From Scolanthus callimorphus (taxonomy: Eukaryota > Cnidaria > Anthozoa > Actiniaria > Edwardsiidae), in contig CM066920.1 in assembly GCA_033964015.1 (NCBI GenBank), positions 10,941,912 to 11,005,911 of the forward strand: a stretch of 64,000 nucleotides of DNA. Reading direction: 5' to 3'. The notes below the pieces were generated by a model. The model was not told where the DNA came from and did no database searches. It saw nothing but the letters and a program-made list of their open reading frames with translations. Below are positions 58,401-64,000 of this stretch, one piece after another. A program made the position numbers and the translations under genes. The number at the start of each line of letters is the position of its first letter. The first letter of the stretch is position 1.

Positions 58401-61012
58401 AAACGCAGACCCCATACAAAACGACGAATGAGTATGTTTCGGCCCACCTCGCAATGCCCTCGGCGTCTTTCTTCCAATTTGAACGCCTATTAAGTCACCA
58501 TTTACTGCTCTATTCTCTCCAACTCTCGTTAAGACCCATGTGCTTTTCTTTTGTTAAATATTCCAGTAAAATGTGAGGGAATATTGTTTTCCTTGGGTGC
58601 CATTTTGAATGATAAACAGGTACACAGGAACCCCATTAATATGGCCTATAGCACAGGAAGCCCAACTCTGCATTTTCGTGTAAATTCTGCCCCCTCAAGC
58701 AACAATTCGAATAAGGAGTTTACATATATTTCTAAGCAAGGAGAACAGTTATTTACGTTGCACAAAAGAAAGTTTTTTCTCCATTTTTGGGGCTGGTGGT
58801 CTTTTCTATTTGTCTTAAATAACAGTTATTGATGGGGTTCCTGTGTACCTGTTTATCATTCAAAATGGCACCCAAGGAAAACGAAGCTGTGTGCGCCTAC
58901 ATATTCCCTCACATTTACTGGAATATTTAACAAAAGAAAAGTACATGTGTCTTAACGAGAGTTTGAGAGAATAGAGCAGTAGATGGTGACTTAAATAGGC
59001 ATTCAAATTGGAAGAAAACCAAGACGCCGAGGGCATCGCGACGGAGGTGAGCCAAAACATACTCATTCGTCGTTTTGTATGGGGTCTGCGTTTTTCCTGG
59101 GTCTGTGTTTTTCTGGGTCTGTGTTTTTCCTGGGTCTGCGTTTTTCCTGGGTCTCAGGTCTCGGGTCTTCGTTTTTCAGGTCTGCGTTTTCCATACACCC
59201 GTCTACGTGTATGTTGTTCTCCATCATCACCAAGTTTGGACTTTGTTTTGATTTGTTTTGAGTTCTCTTTGCTAAGATTTTTATTATTGTGAAATATATT
59301 TAGCTGCCTCTCCATATTCTCACTGGTATGACATAAGCAAATGCCAGTCCATTCTCGAACCCAGAGCTCCCCGGCTTGTCTGCTCACAGGGGAGGCTCTG
59401 GTGACATCCATTTGAGGGCCTTCACTGATTGGCTGATTTTGAACGTTGGAGCATGCGCTGAAAGGTCTTTCTCTCAGCGGCTCTGTATTAAATCTCGCGC
59501 ATGTATCAGTGGCTGTCACCAGAGCTTCCCCGTAAGGAGACAAGCCAGGAGCTCTGGTTTTGAGAATGATGTTGTAAATATCTCTTATTTGAGGGCCACG
59601 CATACATTATCATTGTGATATCTAGTGAAACCCTCCTTAAATAAAGTAATATCTATCTATCTATCTATCTATCAAACTTCCAACCAATCTTCTAGGTTGC
59701 TATACCAGTGTCCTAAATTAGGAGTCATCTTGGCCAAATGTGAGCTGCAATGGGGCTGGCTTTTTCTCAGGTGAGTGAATTATGCATTGAAATTGTCTTT
59801 AAGGGTCTGAATATGGCATTAGCCAGATTCCCCCCTTTTGGGAAAGAGCTGATTTCTTCCAAGTGAAAGCCTTTTCTATAAGCTTGCTTGTGTGCTAAAA
59901 CTGCTAAATATGTTTAGCTTATTATCATGCAGTGCTGCCAGATACTTACTCCCAAAATTCTACAATAGGGTTCACTGTTCCATTAGCTTCCACTTTCACC
60001 ATGGTAGAATTACTTGTCATGTTTGTAGTGGCATTAAAGGTTCCATTTATCACTGTGGTGATCATCTTTTTACCAGCAAAACATTTTGGTGTGTTCCAAT
60101 CATTATTGCAATGTGACCAGGGTAGTGTGGCAGTGAATGAGTGGAACATATAGTAGAATGCCCAGCCCAAAATAACAATGTAGTATATATTCAAATACTG
60201 GACAATCACTACACTAGCATATCCAATTCCTGGAATAAAGGAGACAGAAATTTAGTGATGCTTGCAACACAATTTACATTATAGAACCATCTTGACTGGC
60301 CTTATAAGCATAGCTATTCACTCAACAAAATTTTGAATTCTGTCACCCACAAATGTTTTTTCATACATTTACTGTATCCCACACACATTGACATGGACAC
60401 TTGATTTTCTGTATTCACCTGGCCAATAAGAGAGGATCACAAGATTTTTTATGGTGGATGGGGTATCAAATGGGATGACGAATCTGTGAACACATGGGTG
60501 CCCCCAGTGGTCCTTAATGTCCATGCTATACCGGTACACTAAATCCACAAACATCCAGAAGGAAAACATTTTCCTGTTTAAGCCACTTTCATTTCTATAC
60601 CCACCACACCACACCCACCTAAAAAAAGGTCTAATTTTTATTTCCACAAGTATTTCCTAAAACCTCTCTAAACACCTTGAAGATTGTTGCACAAACAACA
60701 ACCTAGGTTGTGATTCCAGATTCAAGAATTTCCATTTAAAAAAAACTGATTGTATGGGAAATGATAAGGCATTTGAACCCTCCACCCCTTCGCAAATTTC
60801 CAAATCCCAGAGGAATCACAATTTTCCTAGCCCTACTGTGGTTCATAGAATGTTGTTGGAAATTTGGAATAGCGCATTACCTTGAAATATAGGGCAAATC
60901 TTCCAGGCAGTGATACCACCTTGACTCATGAACTGGCCAAGAGAGACTTCTAGAATTAGTAGTGGCACCCCAGCGACCAAGAGGCAAATTGCATATGGGA
61001 TCAGAAAACATC
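46311..61012 (-). CDS. Gene model: SLC6 Na+/Cl--dependent neurotransmitter transporter, GABA-transporter-like, 5' end off window
   Basis: Twelve coding exons with consistent phases encode TM2 through TM12 and the C-terminal tail of an SLC6 symporter, which moves a small amino-acid-like substrate into cells with Na+ and Cl-. Seen: LEVSLGQF and SQGGI (TM2), a glycosylated EL2 with the conserved C-x8-C, WKGVKSTG after TM4, [10 protein letters not shown]5-LGSYNKF (TM6), NSGTS (TM7), [23 protein letters not shown] (TM8), [16 protein letters not shown] (TM10) and [16 protein letters not shown] (TM12). TM6 is closest by eye to vertebrate GAT-1, and PLTYNK-YPWGDA to the taurine/creatine/GABA subgroup, so GABA or a related beta-/gamma-amino acid is the likely substrate; this is inference because TM1 is missing. 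TM1 and the N-terminus must lie right of 61012, probably beyond 64000. No frameshift or stop was found. Confidence 0.93.
46452..47073. other. Intron before the last SLC6 exon
   Basis: Non-coding. The striking content is the GGATCC-rich palindrome at 46845-47024, about 50 bases from the donor of the upstream exon. Confidence 0.8.
46845..47024. repeat. GGATCC-rich palindrome
   Basis: GAGAGTGTGGAATTCGGGAT, CAGAGCAAGGGATCCGAGAT and repeated GGATCCGGGATCC phrases on the left are mirrored as GGATCCCGGATCC, CCTTGCTCTGGATCCCGAAT and CCACACTCT on the right. Centre near 46935. Each arm is itself a tandem of a roughly 10-14-bp GGATCC unit. Open frames here are repeat translation. Confidence 0.85.
47074..47244 (-). 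CDS. SLC6 exon: end of TM11, EL6 and TM12
   Basis: 57 codons, phase 0-0. [19 protein letters not shown], then [20 protein letters not shown] and [17 protein letters not shown] and YP-WGDA-GW are hallmarks of the taurine/creatine/GABA subgroup. Acceptor AG 47245-47246, donor GTAAGT. N-K-T is a sequon in EL6. Confidence 0.95.
47514..47614 (-). CDS. SLC6 exon: IL5 and start of TM11
   Basis: 101 bases, phase 1 to 0. [20 protein letters not shown] then [13 protein letters not shown], matching G-x-RFY-x-N-x-E-x-M and the W-x-FLTP core. Acceptor AG 47615-47616, donor GTAAGG. Confidence 0.95.
47615..48295. other. SLC6 intron with a MITE
   Basis: Non-coding. Holds the MITE at 47734-47977; the rest shows nothing recognisable. 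Confidence 0.75.
47734..47977. mobile_element. MITE, second copy of the 23653-23905 family
   Basis: CGGTCAAACTAGGACACATG with TAGCGCGCAACATTTGTG at the left is inverted as AGCCCTGGCTAAACTAGGAC with ACATGTAGCGCACAAC at the right. The interior has AAACATG and TGTGTCCCG phrases in pairs. Palindromic like its relative. Confidence 0.65.
48296..48398 (-). CDS. SLC6 exon: EL5 and TM10
   Basis: 103 bases, phase 0 to 1. [20 protein letters not shown] then [15 protein letters not shown], a near-perfect match to the family's TM10. Asp in [10 protein letters not shown] is the extracellular-gate region in SLC6 structures. Acceptor AG 48399-48400, donor GTAAGT. Confidence 0.96.
48399..48891. other. SLC6 intron
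   Basis: 493 bases, non-coding. No repeat family identified. Confidence 0.75.
48892..49029 (-). CDS. SLC6 exon: end of TM8, IL4 and TM9
   Basis: 46 codons, phase 0-0. [20 protein letters not shown] then [20 protein letters not shown] and VMVTE. VEGFVTA-VD follows the conserved LGLDS of the previous exon. Acceptor AG 49030-49031, donor GTAGGT. Confidence 0.95.
49789..49804. repeat. Short CAG trinucleotide run
   Basis: CAACAGCAGCAGCAGCAG, intronic. Too short to be notable. Confidence 0.8.
51760..52130. repeat. Dispersed repeat copy
   Basis: AAATCAGCCGATGGAAATGG and the flanking block match 21890-22120. The later part, TAGGGGCTTCCTGTGTCGTA with CGCACGCGCG and AATGGCGGGAATTTAGG, matches both copies in 675-1150. 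The three loci together suggest one longer family. Confidence 0.6.
55311..55423 (-). CDS. SLC6 exon: EL4 and TM8
   Basis: 113 bases, phase 1 to 0. [20 protein letters not shown] then [18 protein letters not shown]. The Asp-Ser of LGLDS is part of the Na2 site in SLC6 structures. The next residue is Glu where the family nearly always has Gln. Acceptor AG 55424-55425, donor GTACTT. Confidence 0.95.
55424..56023. other. SLC6 intron
   Basis: 600 bases, non-coding, AT-rich. Nothing recognised. Confidence 0.75.
56024..56148 (-). CDS. SLC6 exon: TM7 and start of EL4
   Basis: 125 bases, phase 2 to 1. [20 protein letters not shown] then [26 protein letters not shown] holds the Ser that supplies the chloride site in GAT-type transporters. 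Acceptor AG 56149-56150, donor GTAAAG. Confidence 0.96.
56149..56722. other. SLC6 intron with bipartite MITE
   Basis: Non-coding. Contains the element at 56257-56541. Confidence 0.8.
56257..56541. mobile_element. Bipartite MITE, divergent relative
   Basis: TTAGTATCACCCAACTAGT (56257) is inverted at 56435-56453. It is directly followed by AACAATTAGACCTCTCACCC and an AATAGACCATTCGG module, the same two-module design as 30290-30595 and 43051-43349 but with the TATAAACC ends changed to TATCACCC. Confidence 0.7.
56723..56826 (-). CDS. SLC6 exon: TM6
   Basis: 104 bases, phase 0 to 2. [20 protein letters not shown] then [16 protein letters not shown]-x-QAATQ-FFSY and the unwound SIGLG stretch form part of the substrate and chloride sites. 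The pattern resembles GAT-1 more than glycine or monoamine carriers. Acceptor AG 56827-56828, donor GTTTGT. Confidence 0.96.
56827..57418. other. SLC6 intron
   Basis: 592 bases, non-coding. No repeat identified. Confidence 0.75.
57419..57553 (-). CDS. SLC6 exon: TM5 and EL3
   Basis: 45 codons, phase 0-0. [20 protein letters not shown] then [20 protein letters not shown] and [14 protein letters not shown] is the conserved TM5 start; G-x-x-FYL-P-W is the family EL3 motif. Acceptor AG 57554-57555, donor GTAAGT. Confidence 0.96.
57554..58012. other. SLC6 intron
   Basis: Non-coding. Positions 57630-57720 have GGGGTAAAATCAGGCCTCTG and TTTTAGGGGGTAAAATTCG repeats, likely a decayed transposon end. 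Confidence 0.65.
58013..58145 (-). CDS. SLC6 exon: end of EL2 and TM4
   Basis: 133 bases, phase 2 to 0. [20 protein letters not shown] then [20 protein letters not shown] and STGR. VLNIS has an N-I-S sequon. [10 protein letters not shown] is the conserved intracellular end of TM4. Acceptor AG 58146-58147, donor GTAGGA. Confidence 0.95.
58255..59200. mobile_element. Foldback element with subterminal tandem arrays and 10-bp target duplication
   Basis: Ends GGGTGTATGGAAAACGCAGA are inverted repeats. The arms extend nearly 390 bp each through AAAAACGCAGACCC tandem units, CATACAAAACGACGAATGAG and GAGGGAATAT-type sequence to a short central spacer. GTCTACATGT (58245-58254) and GTCTACGTGT (59201-59210) are a 10-bp target duplication with one mismatch. 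Long duplications of 9-10 bp with long TIRs suggest a Mutator-like foldback element. No transposase. Confidence 0.82.
59649..59674. repeat. ATCT microsatellite
   Basis: Six ATCT units after AAATAAAGTAAT, the arrangement often seen at a SINE or LINE 3' end. Confidence 0.85.
59950..60229 (-). CDS. SLC6 exon: TM3 and EL2
   Basis: 280 bases, phase 1 to 2. [20 protein letters not shown] then [11 protein letters not shown] and [16 protein letters not shown], with the EL2 disulfide pair eight residues apart. The loop carries five sequons (NGT, NAT, NMT, NST, NGT), so it is heavily glycosylated. Ends IVEFWE. Acceptor AG 60230-60231, donor GTAAGT. Confidence 0.96.
60230..60880. other. SLC6 intron
   Basis: 651 bases, non-coding. 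No repeat family identified. Confidence 0.7.
60881..61012 (-). CDS. SLC6 exon: TM2 and IL1 (first exon seen)
   Basis: 132 bases, phase 1-1. [20 protein letters not shown] then [20 protein letters not shown] and PIFQG. LEVSLGQ and SQGGI are family hallmarks. The acceptor (AG 61013-61014) needs an upstream exon ending in G with the TM1 motif NVWRFPY-N-G. No such exon was found in 61015-64000. Confidence 0.95.
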
Positions 61013-61080
61013 CTATCAAGGCAATAAAACAAACAAATTAATTATCATGGCCCAAAGAATTGTCAAGTTTTTTGCTTTGT

Positions 61081-61199
61081 CTCCCGGGAAAAATTCAAGA
61101 TGACTGCCATGCATTTACTGTATTTCTCCCGGAAGAATGTCGACAATGTCGTCATTTCAAGGCAGTCTCCAGATTTTTGAAGCCCTGGTTGACGTCCCT
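61081..61199 (+). repeat. Dispersed repeat, copy 2
   Basis: CTCCCGGGAAAAATTCAAGA, ACTGCCATGCATTTACTGTA and TTGACGTCCC align with 37625-37743. Confidence 0.7.
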
Positions 61200-61663
61200 G
61201 TAAATGTGTATGTATTTGCTTTAAGATTCTAGCAATACTTGGCCCAAAATATTGTTACTAAAAAATTTGATACCTATTGCCTTAACGCTGGTTTGATCTT
61301 GAAGGCTCCCATGAATGAAATAAGCAGTGGTAGTCCAGCCAAAACATTCTCATGTAGACCCGAGATACTAAATTTTAAAGTTTTCTAAGGGGTATATGTA
61401 GGACTGCCATTGGCAAAGATTTTTCCTGCTAAATGCAACATTACACTGAACATTGAATTTTGTTTTCTCAGGTTCCCATGAGAACTGTTTGGTGGAACGA
61501 TCACAGTGATCACTTATTTTCAAGATTTTCAGAATAATATGCAAGATGATGCGGAAAAAGCCAAATTTAGCACTTCTGTGTCTGTCTTGAATATTATATC
61601 CAACAATCATAAAAACTATTTTTAATTATTAGTCAATCCACTAATGTTATTATTATTATTAAA

Positions 61664-61770
61664 TGTTCCCTGTGGGAGTCCTTGGAAGACTGTCGCCTGG
61701 ACCTAGGGGTCCTACCGGCAAACAAAGGCCTCGGGGTTTGAATCCTGAGCAGGACTTCATTGAAAATGTT
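61664..61770 (+). repeat. tRNA-derived SINE-like fragment
   Basis: GGGGTTTGAATCCTGAGC is one base from a tRNA B box; about 40 bases before it ACCTAGGGGTCCTACCGG could be the worn 5' part. No tRNA fold. Confidence 0.35.
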
Positions 61771-62474
61771 GAACGCAAGTTAGACTACAACATAGCTATC
61801 AACTCTCCCGCATTAGGCAAGACTCAAGATTTCCACCCTTATCTCAACATTTTAATGTTTTTCCAACATAACCTCCTTGGAGATTATTTTTTCTTATACA
61901 GTTGCTGCCTTTTTGTACAAAAACCTCCAGATTATTCTTTACACTGGGGGTTGACAGCTATGCTGTTACAGGACAAGTCAAGCAAAGCACCATTATTTTG
62001 TTTAGTTGAAGTCATTATCTTGCGCATTTTATAACCCAAACTTTAAAACTCATCATTCTCTTATGCCTCAGGGCATCAACACAAGACTATAGTCAAAATA
62101 GTTCATTATTTTGAGGAAAGAGAAATAACATGTGTAATGATTCTATCCAAACAAGTTTGATATGCAGCGCAGTAAACAGAACTTAGTTTTTCCTTGGAAG
62201 TCCTGGGAGTATTTACAAAAGCATTCAAACCAATGCAACCAAGGGCAACTCACAACTGCTAGTCTAACCAAAAACTAATGCCACTTTACATCATGATTTG
62301 TGTGCTCTATCGTAACTAAATGTTCATGAACTTTACTTAATAACAATTATTAGAACTCTCTAGAAACTTATTTACTCTTTTGCATTTCACTACACATAAT
62401 ATCATGCTGTTTGTGCCAATGGTTTGCTTGGCAGACTGCTCCTTTTACATGAATTATTTTGACCCCCAGCCAGT

Positions 62475-62753
62475 GTACTCATGGTTCGGGTGTCGGAAAA
62501 ACGAAGATGGGAAAAACGAAGATGGAAGACCTAAGAGGCCTCTTCGTTTTTCCAAAAGGAAAAATGAAGACCCCCATGAAATGTGACTGTACTCGTGTTC
62601 CTGCCCTCTGCTCTTCGTGATTTCATGTAATTTTAGCAAACATGGACGAGCTAACTTGGGATCTTCGTTTTTCCAACGGGAAAAACGAAGACCCCCTCTT
62701 CGTTTTTCCAATCGGAAAAACGAAGACCCCATGAAATAATGACTGTACTCACG
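62475..62753. repeat. CTTCGTTTTTCC hairpin units, two related copies
   Basis: CGGAAAAACGAAGA units on both strands form hairpins at 62495-62575 and 62658-62735. Both blocks end ATGAAATnnTGACTGTACTC. The same core builds the array from 62936. Confidence 0.75.
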
Positions 62754-62935
62754 CTCAGGTCATCGGATTGACTGTATTACAGCATTTTGCTTGCTTTTCT
62801 ATCGTGCAAATCGAGTAATTTGTCGATCGGTTGGCTCTATTTTTCGATCGCTGTTATTTACTGGGGCCCGCAATCAATGAACAGCGGTTTTATTTCCACA
62901 GGGAGTCGAAAAGAGGCGGGAAAATAACAACAACA

Positions 62936-64000
62936 AGAACATTCGCCATATTTTGATTTCAGTAACTATTCTATCCTCTCTCTTTGTCATTCGGGCTGCT
63001 CGCCGTGCTTTAGGAAACTCTAGGGTGCTCGTCGTGATTTAGGAAACTCTTGGCGCATTATTGGAGAAAAATTATTTTGGGGTCTTCGTTTTTCCCATCG
63101 GAAAAACGAAGATCCTCGTATATTTTCTTTACTATGCGTGATTTTGACTTCATAACTATCCTATCCTCTCTCTTTGTCATTCGGGCTGCTCGCCGTGCTT
63201 TAGGAAACTCTAGGGTGCTCGCCGGGATTTAAGAAACCCTTGGCGCATTATTGGAGAAAAATTATTTTAGGGTCTTCGTTTTTCCCATCGGAAAAACGAA
63301 GACCCCCGTATATTTTCTTTACTAAGCGTGATTTTGACTTCAGTAACTATCCTATCCTCTCTCTGTGTCATTCGGGCTGCTCGCCGTGCTTTAGGAAACT
63401 CTAGGGTGCTCGTTGTGATTTAGGAAACTCTTTGCGCATTATTGGAGAAAATTATTTTAGGGTCTTCGTTTTTCCCATGGGAAAAACGAAGACCCTCGTG
63501 TATTTTCTTTACTAGGCGTGATTTTGACTTCAGCAACTATCCTATCCTCTCTCTTTGTCATTCGGGCTGCTTGCCGTGATTTAGGAAACTCTAGGATGAT
63601 CGCCGTGATTTAAGAAACCCTTGGCGCATTATTGGAGAAAAATTATTTTAGGGTCTTCGTTTTTCCCATCGGAAAAACGAAGACCCCCGTATATTTTCTT
63701 TACTAAGCGTGATTTTGACTTCAGTAACTATCCTATCCTCTCTCTTTGTCATTCGGGCTGCTCGCCGTGCTTTAGGAAACTCTAGGGTGCTCGTCGTGAT
63801 TTAGGAAACTCTTTGCGCATTATTGGAGAAAAATTATTTTAGGGTCTTCGTTTTTCCCATGGGAAAAACGAAGACCCCCGTATATTTTCTTCACTAAGCG
63901 TGATTTTGACTTCAGTAAACTATCCTATCCTCTCTCTTTGTCATTCGGGCTGCTCGCCGTGCTTTACGGAAACTCTAGGGTGCTCGCCGGGATTTAAGAA
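62936..64000. repeat. Tandem array of a 190-bp unit with an embedded hairpin
   Basis: GGTCTTCGTTTTTCCCATNG followed by its inverse occurs near 63080, 63270, 63460, 63651 and 63842. The units share TATCCTATCCTCTCTCTTTG, CATTCGGGCTGCTCGCCGTG and GCGCATTATTGGAGAAAAAT. Stem GTCTTCGTTTTTCC (14 bp), 4-base loop. The array runs off the right edge, so its length is unknown. Confidence 0.9.

Larger units (their letters stand above)
58146..59949. other. SLC6 intron with foldback element
   Basis: Non-coding. Holds the 946-bp foldback element (58255-59200) and an ATCT microsatellite (59649-59674). Between them, 59211-59648 has CACCAGAGCYTCCCC / CTCACAGGGGAGGCTCTGGTG inverted fragments of another repeat. 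Confidence 0.8.
61013..64000. other. SLC6 first-intron region
   Basis: Probably intron between the TM1 exon (off window) and 61012. Holds dispersed repeats at 61081-61199 and 61664-61770, hairpin units at 62475-62753 and the tandem array from 62936. From 61770 to 62470 nothing is recognised. Confidence 0.65.

Noticed and set aside
58147..59603. Frames rich in Arg/Pro or Phe/Gly over the CGCAGACC arrays
   Set aside because: Repeat translation inside the arms of the foldback element; the same peptide patterns appear in mirrored frames on both arms.
63050..64000. Regularly spaced palindromes considered as a CRISPR array
   Set aside because: Spacing units are themselves nearly identical, the genome is eukaryotic, and there are no unique spacers or cas genes.
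61015..64000. Searched for the SLC6 TM1 exon (NVWRFPY motif) on the minus strand
   Set aside because: No frame with this motif or a phase 1 donor partner was found; the exon is inferred to lie beyond the window.

Overview
This is nuclear DNA of an animal, most likely an anthozoan cnidarian such as a stony coral. That is an inference from three things: one-domain-per-exon calcium-binding EGF arrays, introns of about 0.1-7 kb, and very dense short inverted-repeat transposons. All recognised genes lie on the minus strand, so transcription runs from right to left. No rRNA, intact tRNA, CRISPR array or bacterial-type operon is visible.

Positions 1619-33881 hold most of one large gene for a secreted protein. 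It has a signal-peptide exon (33812-33881), two CUB domains each split over two exons (32947-33101 with 25870-26082; 23358-23542 with 22271-22427), and then 22 EGF exons down to 1619. The 3' end lies beyond the left edge. Nearly all exon junctions are phase 1, so single EGF exons, or the whole first CUB domain, can be skipped without changing frame. That matters because two exons look damaged: the second exon of CUB1 has an in-frame stop and a shift, and EGF exon 4 is one base short. Its introns carry minisatellites (12.2-14.1 kb), a 1.9-kb GGAA-type purine tract (18.8-20.7 kb), SINE fragments and many MITEs. A 4.7-kb inverted-repeat element with decayed coding pieces sits at 28.0-32.8 kb.

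Positions 38438-39257 hold an apparently intronless mitochondrial translation initiation factor 3 gene (MTIF3) interrupted by one extra A. The DNA around it, 33.9-46.3 kb, is a chain of MITEs and palindromes.

Positions 46311-61012 hold the last 12 coding exons (TM2 to the C-terminus) of an SLC6 Na+/Cl--dependent neurotransmitter transporter, closest by eye to GABA transporters. The first exon(s), with the N-terminus and TM1, must lie beyond 64000. Repeats here include a foldback element with a 10-bp target duplication (58255-59200) and a tandem array of about 190-bp hairpin units that runs off the right edge (62936-64000).

The three genes have no obvious functional link: one is extracellular matrix or secreted, one mitochondrial, one plasma membrane. 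The most unusual content is the mobile and satellite DNA, together with the small frame-breaking lesions in otherwise well-preserved coding exons.
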